NCBI GenBank assembly: GCA_003161815.1
Contig: PMNN01000229.1
Coordinates: 1 to 9,040, forward strand
Length of the DNA: 9,040 nucleotides
DNA from: Methanobacterium sp.
Lineage (GTDB): Archaea > Methanobacteriota > Methanobacteria > Methanobacteriales > Methanobacteriaceae
Direction: 5' to 3'
This document shows positions 1-6,370 of this stretch, in pieces; positions within the stretch are counted from its first letter, which is position 1, and every line of letters starts with the position of its first letter. Under the pieces are notes generated by a model. That model worked only from the letters and a program-made list of their open reading frames with translations, searched no databases and was not told the origin of the DNA. Position numbers and translations under genes: made by a program.

Positions 1-182
1 TTTTGTAAAAATTAAAAAAGTGTTTTTTAATTATTTGATTTCTTAATCATGAATAAGAAGAAAATTTTATTTATTCAATTTTGAGGGTAAATTTTATTAA
101 TTGAAGTTAGATCTAAATGAGAAAATTAATCTAATAAATTCTAATAAAAGCTTTTAAGATTATAGTTACACATTAGTATTAT
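1..182. other. Non-coding AT-rich stretch downstream of the KaiC-like gene
   Basis: No credible gene is seen here. The only ATG-led frame noted (from position 49) runs 11 codons and has no ribosome binding site. The stretch is almost entirely A and T and holds one A/T-only hairpin (10-32), described separately. It also has a tandem pair of CTAATAAA (131-138 and 141-148) and two short palindromes, TTAGATCTAA (107-116) and TAAAAGCTTTTA (145-156), all of a length expected by chance at this composition. It probably contains the 3' end of the minus-strand transcript. It could also carry the end or the promoter of a gene lying left of the window. Confidence 0.6.
10..32. terminator. Candidate bidirectional terminator hairpin
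   Basis: AATTAAAAAA (10-19) and TTTTTTAATT (23-32) form a perfect 10-bp inverted repeat around a GTG loop. On either strand the right arm supplies a run of six T, the main element of archaeal transcription termination. It lies about 150 bp past the stop of the KaiC-like gene. The stem has no G-C pair, so it would be a weak RNA structure. The T tract, not the hairpin, may be what matters. Confidence 0.3.
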
Positions 183-887
183 TTAAGGTTTAATTATAGA
201 TTTTATCTCAATTCCATTGGAGTTTATCTCGTAAGTTAAGAACTGGGTAGGTGTTTTAGTGCTTCTCATTTTTACTACATCCATAACTCTTTCCCGTCGG
301 CCAGTGTATGGGTTTTCTCTTTTCATTAATTTTATTGCACCGTACACAGAGTATAAAGCGTTTTCATTAAATTCTTGTGAAGTGGCGCTGTCGAGTATGG
401 TTAAAGTGGTGATGTTCCGGTTTTTTAATTCATAAACTAGGAGGTCTAGACGTGCCCGGAATTCATAGGGAGTTAATTTAGCGGTGTAGTTACCCAGGTT
501 ATCAATCACTACAGCTTGTATATTCTCAGGTAGGTTTTCGAGTAGTTTGGTGAAACTTCCCTTCATAGATTCGATTTCTATTTTAACTTCAGCTTCTGTA
601 AGTTCAGCTCTTACCCCTCCAAGCTCGATAAATTTTAGTAATCCTTCTTCAACATAATGGGGTATATCCCATCCAAAGGCACTGCTTTGGGTGTAGAGAT
701 CCTCGGCATCTTCTTCTGTGGTTATATATACTGTTTTAAGTTTCTGTAAACAGCAGTTATAAGCGAATTGTAATCCGAATATGGTTTTACCTGAACCTGC
801 ATCTCCGGTTATTAGAAGGGTTCTTCCTGTGGGAAATCCTCCTGTAAATTCATCAATTCCTTTAATTCCTGTTTTAATTCTTTCCAT
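183..887 (-). CDS. Single-domain KaiC-like RecA-superfamily ATPase
   Basis: The 234-residue protein is one RecA/KaiC-type ATPase domain, about half the length of cyanobacterial two-domain KaiC. It opens with the family's typical entry ([12 protein letters not shown], residues 6-17). Walker A is GDAGSGKT (28-35). A tandem glutamate E58-E59 sits where KaiC has its catalytic pair. Walker B ends at D129 (AVVID). A KMR triplet (206-208) near the C-terminus matches the conserved KaiC subunit-interface motif. ATP binding and hydrolysis, probably in a ring oligomer, is therefore expected in the cytosol. Ser/Thr residues in LDSATS (165-170) lie roughly where KaiC CII is autophosphorylated, but one domain alone does not prove kinase activity. 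The start is the ATG at 885-887, with AGAGGT at 898-903 ten bases upstream. It follows the response regulator gene on the same strand, and archaeal KaiC-like proteins are proposed signalling hubs. RadA/RadB is less likely because there is no N-terminal HhH domain. The target is unknown. Confidence 0.85.
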   Translation of the reverse strand: MERIKTGIKGIDEFTGGFPTGRTLLITGDAGSGKTIFGLQFAYNCCLQKLKTVYITTEEDAEDLYTQSSAFGWDIPHYVEEGLLKFIELGGVRAELTEAEVKIEIESMKGSFTKLLENLPENIQAVVIDNLGNYTAKLTPYEFRARLDLLVYELKNRNITTLTILDSATSQEFNENALYSVYGAIKLMKRENPYTGRRERVMDVVKMRSTKTPTQFLTYEINSNGIEIKSIIKP

Positions 888-1019
888 TAATATTCCAACC
901 TCTTTATAAACATTTATGATGATTATGTAAATTTATTTATTCTTTGGTTAAATAAATCATTTTTTTAATGAGATCAATTATTATTAAAAAATTTTTATAA
1001 CGAACTAATAATTCGGTTT
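888..1019 (-). promoter_or_regulatory. Intergenic region with terminator and probable promoter of the KaiC-like gene
   Basis: This 132-bp AT-rich gap separates two genes read leftward. Read on the minus strand, a small CGAA/TTCG hairpin (1001-1015) followed by a T-rich tract (about 985-996) may end the regulator transcript. TATA-like stretches follow: TTATAAAAA near 992-1000 and ATAAATAAATTTA near 928-940. Either could start transcription of the KaiC-like gene, and they cannot be separated by eye. The ribosome binding site AGAGGT is at 898-903. An imperfect inverted repeat, TTAAATAAA (948-956) and TTTTTTTAA (960-968), lies between the two candidates. Confidence 0.4.
984..1015 (-). terminator. 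Candidate terminator of the response regulator gene
   Basis: Just past the regulator's stop codon, the minus strand can fold a 4-bp CGAA/TTCG stem with a 7-base loop (1001-1015). It then reads TTATAAAAATTTTTTAATAA, containing a run of six T. A short stem plus T tract fits archaeal termination, which relies mainly on U-rich RNA. The stem is short, so the call rests on the T run and on position. Confidence 0.35.
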
Positions 1020-2279
1020 TTATTGTTTAAATGTGAATTCGAATTGGCAGGACCCTGCATTATCTGCCATACAATGGTTTTGTTCCACGTTACCTTCCAG
1101 ATTAGTCCAGGTAAAGCTGCGTATAATAATAGCTCGGCATATCAAACAGAACATGGGACTGGTTTCAGCTTCAATCCAGGGGCAGTTAAGGAATTTAAGA
1201 TATTCATGACCATTTATTACTTCTCTTTCAGCTTCGATTCCTAAATTTGAGAGGAATTCTGATAACCATGATAGATAACATTGGAAAACGTTACTAGGGA
1301 TTCTTTCTCCACTATTATTAATTAAACAATTTTCTAGATCAACCTGAAATTGATGATGCATATTTTTCTCGAAGCGATCAGTAAAGTTTTTAGCAATACT
1401 GTTACGAATTTGTGGAGGGATGTTAGATGCAAATACGGGTAGAGCACTTAAAACAAAACTAGAAAGTTCACCCCTAGCCTTTTCTTTCAATAATTCTTCT
1501 CTTTCTTTTTCAGCTTTTTTACGTTCAGTAATATCCCTAAAGACTAAAGCCACCCCAATAACACCGCCATTTTCATCTCTAATAGGGGCACTGCTGTCAT
1601 CTATGGGTAAAGCAGTACCATCCTTAGTTATCAATAAGGTGGGATCACTCAACTCAATAATCATATCTTTTTGCAGGATCTTAGTTACCGGATCTTCTAA
1701 GGGAAGACCAGAATCCTCATTTATTAATTGGAAAACATCGTTAAGGCTTTTACCGATGGCTTCCTCTTGACTCCAACCAGTAACTTCGCGAGCAACAGGA
1801 TTCATGAATATGATGTCACCCTTTTTATCAGTAGCTATTACAGCATCACCGATACTTTCAAGTGTAGTTGAAAGCCATTTCTCGCTTTCTTTAAGTTTAC
1901 GTTCCATCTTATTCTTGTAGATGGCGATTTCAACTGCACTATGCAGTTCCCTATCTTCGAAGGGTTTTATAATGTAACCAAATGGTTCAGTTATTTTAGC
2001 TCTTTTTAAGGTTTCCTCATCGGAGTAGGCGGTTAAGTATAATACTGGTGTGTCAAATTGGTCATGAATCTTCTGGGCAGCTTCTATACCATCCATTTCG
2101 CCTTTGAGTACTATGTCCATTAGAACTAGATCCACTTGATTCTTCTTCACTAATTCTATAGCCTCCTCTCCTGAGGGGGTAATTGCAGTAACTTCATATC
2201 CCAAGCTTTCAGCTCGGTGTTTTATATCCATAGCCACTATGCTCTCATCTTCTACTACTAGAAGTTTTATTTTAGACAT
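1020..2279 (-). CDS. Response regulator: REC-PAS with MetOD1-like Cys-rich output domain
   Basis: The 419-residue cytosolic signalling protein has three parts. Residues 3-120 are a receiver domain with the acidic pair E10-D11, phosphoacceptor D55 (LVLMDI), T83 and K105 (KPF). Residues about 131-255 are a PAS domain ([21 protein letters not shown]) ending in the usual DITERKKAE, followed by a short charged helix. The C-terminal part (about 270-419) has no DNA-binding or kinase motif. Its cysteines C366, C378, C381, C403 and C411, with H402, resemble the methanogen output domain MetOD1, whose biochemical role is not established. No histidine kinase gene is in the window, so the partner must lie elsewhere. 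The start is the ATG at 2277-2279, with AGGT (2288-2291) eight bases upstream. It follows uvrC by 69 bp with no clear promoter between, so co-transcription with uvrC is likely. The REC and PAS calls are firm; the MetOD1 name is from memory of the family. Confidence 0.88.
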   Translation of the reverse strand: MSKIKLLVVEDESIVAMDIKHRAESLGYEVTAITPSGEEAIELVKKNQVDLVLMDIVLKGEMDGIEAAQKIHDQFDTPVLYLTAYSDEETLKRAKITEPFGYIIKPFEDRELHSAVEIAIYKNKMERKLKESEKWLSTTLESIGDAVIATDKKGDIIFMNPVAREVTGWSQEEAIGKSLNDVFQLINEDSGLPLEDPVTKILQKDMIIELSDPTLLITKDGTALPIDDSSAPIRDENGGVIGVALVFRDITERKKAEKEREELLKEKARGELSSFVLSALPVFASNIPPQIRNSIAKNFTDRFEKNMHHQFQVDLENCLINNSGERIPSNVFQCYLSWLSEFLSNLGIEAEREVINGHEYLKFLNCPWIEAETSPMFCLICRAIIIRSFTWTNLEGNVEQNHCMADNAGSCQFEFTFKQ

Positions 2280-2348
2280 TTCTTGTTACCTTTATAATTA
2301 TTTGTAATCACTAATTATTAAGTTATTCCCATTGGTTTATTAGTTAAT
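2280..2348 (-). other. Short uvrC to regulator intergenic spacer
   Basis: This 69-bp AT-rich spacer lies between the uvrC stop and the regulator start. No T-run of six or more and no stable hairpin is seen on the minus strand. The only TATA-like string (TTATAAAG, near 2290-2297) overlaps the ribosome binding site and so cannot be a promoter for this gene. The simplest reading is read-through from uvrC. Confidence 0.4.
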
Positions 2349-4148
2349 TTAACTCTTATGAATGTATTCATAGATTTTCAAGGCTAAATTCTGGTTTATA
2401 CTCTTCACCTGAGAAATTTCATCTATATTTGATTCTTTTATTTTTTGAAGACTGCCGAAATGTTTTAATAATAAAATCTTCCTTTTAGGTCCCACTCCAT
2501 TGATATGGTCTAATAAAGAATCTTTAACCTCTTTGGATCTTAGTTTTTTATGGTAATTAATTGCAAAACGGTGTGCTTCATCTCTAATTCTCTGAAGTAA
2601 ATGCAGTGCCTTGGAGTCGGGAGGTAAAATAATGGGAGTTGAAACATCCGGTATAAATATGTGTTCAAATTCCTTGGCAAGTCCAATAACTGGAATATTA
2701 GTTAAATTTAATAATTTTAAAACTGTTAAAGCCACATTAAGCTGGCCTTTACCACCATCCACCACTATAAGATCTGGTCGTCTGGAGTCTAAAACTTTAA
2801 GATTAGGATCTTCCTGAGTCTCCTCTTCATCATGCACTAATTTCTTGTATCTCCGCATTAAAACTTCTTTCATCATAGCATAGTCATCAGGACCGGTTGT
2901 TTCTATTTTATATCTTCTATAATTATTTTTTTTAGGTGAACCATCTTCAAATACCACCATACTTGCCACGGCATTTTTACCGCTTATATTAGAGATGTCA
3001 AAAGCCTCTATCCGTCGGGGAATTTTAGGTATTCCCAGATAGGTTTTCAAATCCAGGAGAGCTCCTTTAACCTCTTTTTGATGATTACGGATTATATCAG
3101 CATTTTTAACTACCATTCTAATTAATCTATATTCCATTCCTTCCTCCGGAACTTTAATGGTTACATCATCATCTGATTTCTCCTTAAGCCAATCCACTAT
3201 CAATTCTTCGTCTTCAACATGATATTGTAGTATCAACTCAGAAGGAACTTGCCGGGGGCCAGTATAATACTGTTTAAGAAAGGCTGATAAAACCTTATCA
3301 GGGGAGGTTCTCTGCACGAAACTCATTAAAAAATCATTTTTACCCGTGATTTTACCATCACGAACTGAGAAAACAACTACTGTTGCGAAATCCTCATTTA
3401 ATGAGCAGGCTATTACATCCTGTTCTAATTGACGGTTAAACTCCATTTTCTGCCGTTCCAATATTGCTTTTATGGAGTCAATTTGATCTCTTAAAACCGC
3501 TGCTTTTTCAAATTCATGGTTTGCTGCAGCTTCCGTCATCATTTTAATCTGTATACCTATGATGTCGTCATATTTACCTTGGAAGAATAAATTTGCTTTA
3601 TCAACTAGTTGTTGATAATCTTTGATACTTATCTTATTATTACAGGGTGCTACGCAAAGGTTTATTTGGTAGTTGAGGCAGGGTCCGTTCATATTTTTAC
3701 ATTCCCTGATCTTGAAGAGTGATTTCAGGAATTTCAGCATTCTTCTTAACGCGTAGACGTCTGTAAATGGTCCGTAATAGTATGAACCGTCATTTGTCAT
3801 TCTCCTGGTTATTAGAATTCTTGGATACGTTTCTTTGGTTATTTTAATATAAGGGTATCTTTTATCATCCTTTAAACGAATGTTATAACGGGGTAAATAT
3901 TTTTTAATGAGATTGGACTCTAGGATGAGTGCTTCTTTTTCAGTGTCTGTTACAATATATTCTAGAGAGTGAAATTGCTTCATCATGGCTGTGGTTTTAG
4001 GTGAGTCTAATTCATCCTTAAAGTAGGATCTAACCCTTATCTTCAGTGATTTAGCCTTTCCCACGTAGAGTACTTTATCTTCAGAATCTCGCATGAGATA
4101 AATACCGGGTTTATCAGGCAGGTCTTCTGGATAATTTTGTTGATCCAA
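2349..4148 (-). CDS. uvrC: Excinuclease ABC subunit C (UvrC), TTG start
   Basis: UvrC makes both cuts in nucleotide excision repair after UvrB marks the lesion. The 599 residues match the usual bacterial length. The N-terminal GIY-YIG nuclease (3' cut) shows GIY at 15-17, YVG at 28-30 and E77. A cysteine set C150-x6-C157-x7-C165-x3-C169 fits the known UvrC iron-sulfur site. A UVR motif (about 205-235, [11 protein letters not shown]) binds UvrB. The RNase H-like nuclease (5' cut) keeps D384 (AFDISN), D464 (VVDGGKGQ) and H526 (RDEAHRF). A helix-hairpin-helix region (about 545-598, INGVGPKRK) ends the protein. The start is TTG at 4146-4148. An in-frame TAG lies just upstream, and the first in-frame ATG (Met19) would remove the conserved PGIYL. 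AGGAG (4161-4165) is 12 bases upstream, a longish spacing. It is divergent from uvrB and probably leads an operon with the response regulator. Archaeal uvrABC is generally taken to be of bacterial origin. Confidence 0.97.
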   Translation of the reverse strand: MDQQNYPEDLPDKPGIYLMRDSEDKVLYVGKAKSLKIRVRSYFKDELDSPKTTAMMKQFHSLEYIVTDTEKEALILESNLIKKYLPRYNIRLKDDKRYPYIKITKETYPRILITRRMTNDGSYYYGPFTDVYALRRMLKFLKSLFKIRECKNMNGPCLNYQINLCVAPCNNKISIKDYQQLVDKANLFFQGKYDDIIGIQIKMMTEAAANHEFEKAAVLRDQIDSIKAILERQKMEFNRQLEQDVIACSLNEDFATVVVFSVRDGKITGKNDFLMSFVQRTSPDKVLSAFLKQYYTGPRQVPSELILQYHVEDEELIVDWLKEKSDDDVTIKVPEEGMEYRLIRMVVKNADIIRNHQKEVKGALLDLKTYLGIPKIPRRIEAFDISNISGKNAVASMVVFEDGSPKKNNYRRYKIETTGPDDYAMMKEVLMRRYKKLVHDEEETQEDPNLKVLDSRRPDLIVVDGGKGQLNVALTVLKLLNLTNIPVIGLAKEFEHIFIPDVSTPIILPPDSKALHLLQRIRDEAHRFAINYHKKLRSKEVKDSLLDHINGVGPKRKILLLKHFGSLQKIKESNIDEISQVKSINQNLALKIYEYIHKS

Positions 4149-4183
4149 TATTTTTTTATTCTCCTATTGAGCTGAAATTGATT

Positions 4184-4207
4184 TTAAACAAAAACTAATT
4201 TGTTTAA
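4184..4207. promoter_or_regulatory. Perfect 9-bp inverted repeat upstream of uvrC (candidate operator)
   Basis: TTAAACAAA (4184-4192) and TTTGTTTAA (4199-4207) are exact reverse complements around a 6-base centre, giving a 24-bp dyad. It ends 35 bp before the uvrC TTG start. If the TATA-like string at 4211-4219 is used, transcription would begin inside or beside it, which is a typical repressor position. Each arm contains one G-C pair. Chance occurrence cannot be excluded in DNA this AT-rich. Confidence 0.4.
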
Positions 4208-4360
4208 TCGTATTTTTAAGGTAGTTGAGTTTTAATATCTGTTAAAAAAATAGTAATTTATTCTTTTTTTTATAATTAGCAGTAGTTTTATATGTTAGAA
4301 TCTTATATATTATTAATGTTTATTTCTTAAAAGTATTACACTATAAATTAATAATATTAA

Positions 4361-4384
4361 GTTAATATAACTATTTATATTAAC
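4361..4384. promoter_or_regulatory. Perfect 10-bp inverted repeat upstream of uvrB (candidate operator)
   Basis: GTTAATATAA (4361-4370) and TTATATTAAC (4375-4384) are exact reverse complements around CTAT, a 24-bp dyad ending 30 bp before the uvrB ATG. With the TATA-like CTATAAAT at 4341-4348, transcription would begin within the dyad. The dyad itself also contains a TATA-like string, so it could act by blocking the basal factors. It could instead be a chance palindrome. Confidence 0.4.
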
Positions 4385-4414
4385 CTTTTTTTAAAAAGAG
4401 GGATTTCAATAAAA

Positions 4415-6370
4415 ATGAACAGTTTTAAAATTATATCAGACTATAAACCATTAGGGGACCAACCACAAGCCATAAAATCTCTAAGCAATGGATTAAAAAA
4501 TGGTTTGAAACATCAAACATTATTAGGAATAACTGGTTCTGGCAAAACCTTCACCATGGCTAATGTAATCCAGGAAGTGCAGAAACCCACCCTAGTCATG
4601 TCACACAATAAAACCCTGGCATCTCAATTATACGAGGAATTTAAGGAATTATTTCCAAATAATGCAGTAGAGTACTTCGTAAGTTACTATGATTATTATC
4701 AACCCGAAGCCTATCTACCTCACTCAGATACTTACATCGACAAGGAAGCTTCCATTAATGATGAAATAGATATGATGCGCCACTCAGCCACCCAATCCTT
4801 ACTCACCCGAGATGATGTTATTGTAGTCTCCAGTGTAAGCTGCATCTATGGTATTGGATCTCCACAGGAATATGGAGGTGAAGTATTAAGCCTAAACGTG
4901 GGTGAACAGATGGATCGGGAGGTTATACTAGGTCAACTAGTTAAAATGCAGTATGAAAGAAATGATATAGATTTCAGCCGAGGTAAATTCCGAGTTAGAG
5001 GAGATGTTATAGATATCTACCCGGCTCATGGGAAAACTGCACTACGCGTAGAGTTATTCGGAGATGAAATAGAAGCAATATCCACCATCGACCCACTAAA
5101 GAGAACCGTCCGGAGGAGTATGGATCACGTCACAATCTTCCCAGCTAAACACTTCATGATTGCAGAATCCAAACTCAAAAAAGCCTTACATAATATTGAA
5201 TTGGAATTAGAGGATAGACTCACCATTCTAACTGCACAGAATAAATTAGTAGAAGCGCAGAGGCTGGAGCAGAGAACCAAGTTTGATATGGAGATGTTAA
5301 AGGAGATGGGTTACTGCCCGGGTATTGAAAACTATTCAATGCACCTTTCCGGCAGGAAATGGGGTGAAACACCATATACGTTACTGAAATATTTCCCTGA
5401 TGATTATTTAACAATAATAGATGAAAGTCACGTCACTGTTCCCCAGATAGGGGGAATGTATGCGGGTGATAAGGCTCGTAAGGACTCTCTGGTGGATTAT
5501 GGTTTCAGGTTACCCTCCGCTCGAGAGAATCGTCCCCTTAATTTCCAAGAGTTTGAAACTCTCCAAAAACAAGTCATATACGTATCAGCCACACCCGCTA
5601 AGTATGAATTGGGTGTAAGTCAAAATGTGGTGCAGCAAATTATAAGGCCAACTGGATTAGTGGATCCCATGGTGATTGTAAAGCCAGTGCAAGGGCAGGT
5701 GGATCATCTCCTAGGAGAGATACGTAAAAGAGTGAAGGATAATCAACGGATTCTTATAACCACTCTAACCAAGAAAATGGCGGAGGATCTTACAGATTAC
5801 TACGCTAGGGTGGGTGTTAAAGTTAGATATCTGCATTCAGAGATAAGCACCCTCGATAGGATTGATATTATTGATGATCTTCGTAGAGGTGAATTCGATT
5901 GCCTAGTGGGAGTTAACCTTTTAAGGGAGGGTTTAGACCTTCCTGAAGTATCATTAGTGGGAATTCTAGATGCGGATAAGGAGGGATTCTTACGCTCGCA
6001 GACTTCTCTTATACAAACTATTGGCCGTGCCGCGCGTAACGTGGATGGACAAGTAATCATGTATGCTGATGAGATAACAGAATCAGTGAGTAGTGCGGTG
6101 GATATAACTAACCGAAGACGGGAAATGCAGATAGCCTATAATATGGAGCATGGAATTACTCCTCGTACTATTGTGAAAACTCTTAAAGAGAAAACTAAGA
6201 AAGAGGATGTAATCCTAACTGATGATTTAGAGGATATGCACCCAGATGAAGTGCATCTCATCATTAAAGACTTGAAACAGGAAATGAAGAAAGCAGCAAC
6301 TAAACTTGATTTTGAAAACGCAGCTAGATTGAGGGATAGAATCTTAGTTTTAGAAGGAGCATCAAAATAA
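4415..6370 (+). CDS. uvrB: Excinuclease ABC subunit B (UvrB)
   Basis: UvrB is the damage-verifying helicase-like ATPase that is handed to the lesion by UvrA and then recruits UvrC. The 651 residues match the normal family length. Walker A is GITGSGKT (38-45). The DNA-clamping beta-hairpin is intact, with the Tyr-rich block around 87-100 (Y91, Y92, Y94, Y95). The helicase motif II is DESH (336-339), motif III is SAT (391-393), and motif VI is QTIGRAARN (534-542). A C-terminal UVR domain (about 612-650, [11 protein letters not shown]) pairs with the UVR motif of UvrC. The start is the ATG at 4415, with GAGGG (4398-4402) 12 bases upstream. It is divergent from uvrC and directly abuts uvrA, so uvrBA is almost surely one transcript. 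No missing motif or frame disruption was found. Confidence 0.98.
   Translation: MNSFKIISDYKPLGDQPQAIKSLSNGLKNGLKHQTLLGITGSGKTFTMANVIQEVQKPTLVMSHNKTLASQLYEEFKELFPNNAVEYFVSYYDYYQPEAYLPHSDTYIDKEASINDEIDMMRHSATQSLLTRDDVIVVSSVSCIYGIGSPQEYGGEVLSLNVGEQMDREVILGQLVKMQYERNDIDFSRGKFRVRGDVIDIYPAHGKTALRVELFGDEIEAISTIDPLKRTVRRSMDHVTIFPAKHFMIAESKLKKALHNIELELEDRLTILTAQNKLVEAQRLEQRTKFDMEMLKEMGYCPGIENYSMHLSGRKWGETPYTLLKYFPDDYLTIIDESHVTVPQIGGMYAGDKARKDSLVDYGFRLPSARENRPLNFQEFETLQKQVIYVSATPAKYELGVSQNVVQQIIRPTGLVDPMVIVKPVQGQVDHLLGEIRKRVKDNQRILITTLTKKMAEDLTDYYARVGVKVRYLHSEISTLDRIDIIDDLRRGEFDCLVGVNLLREGLDLPEVSLVGILDADKEGFLRSQTSLIQTIGRAARNVDGQVIMYADEITESVSSAVDITNRRREMQIAYNMEHGITPRTIVKTLKEKTKKEDVILTDDLEDMHPDEVHLIIKDLKQEMKKAATKLDFENAARLRDRILVLEGASK
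6354..6359 (+). promoter_or_regulatory. uvrA ribosome binding site inside the end of uvrB
   Basis: AAGGAG lies within the last codons of uvrB, 11 bases before the uvrA ATG at 6371. The uvrB TAA (6368-6370) touches that ATG, so ribosomes finishing uvrB end up on the uvrA start, which suggests translational coupling. The site supports position 6371 as the uvrA start. Confidence 0.7.

Larger units (their letters stand above)
4149..4414. promoter_or_regulatory. Divergent uvrC / uvrBA promoter region
   Basis: This 266-bp region is almost all A and T and serves both directions. It has no ORF. TATA-like candidates for uvrB are TTATATAT (4303-4310) and CTATAAAT (4341-4348). Those for uvrC, on the minus strand, lie at about 4211-4219, 4230-4238, 4267-4275 and 4286-4294. 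Choosing among them needs transcript starts. Two perfect inverted repeats, one near each gene (4184-4207 and 4361-4384), are the only clear higher-order structure. Ribosome binding sites are AGGAG (4161-4165, minus) for uvrC and GAGGG (4398-4402, plus) for uvrB. No bacterial LexA-type SOS box was recognised. Confidence 0.6.

Noticed and set aside
49..84. 11-codon ATG-led frame at the left end
   Set aside because: It is very short, lacks a ribosome binding site and lies in A/T-only sequence.
145..156. 12-bp palindrome TAAAAGCTTTTA, and TTAGATCTAA at 107-116
   Set aside because: Palindromes of this length are expected by chance in DNA this AT-rich, and no gene start in the window is nearby.
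1420..1770. 116-codon open frame on the plus strand
   Set aside because: It is antisense to the PAS part of the response regulator and shows low-complexity Ser-rich translation typical of a shadow frame.
2343..2353. GTTAATTTAAC, which resembles the arms of the uvrB dyad
   Set aside because: It overlaps the uvrC stop codon, is only 5 bp per arm, and is not in a promoter position.
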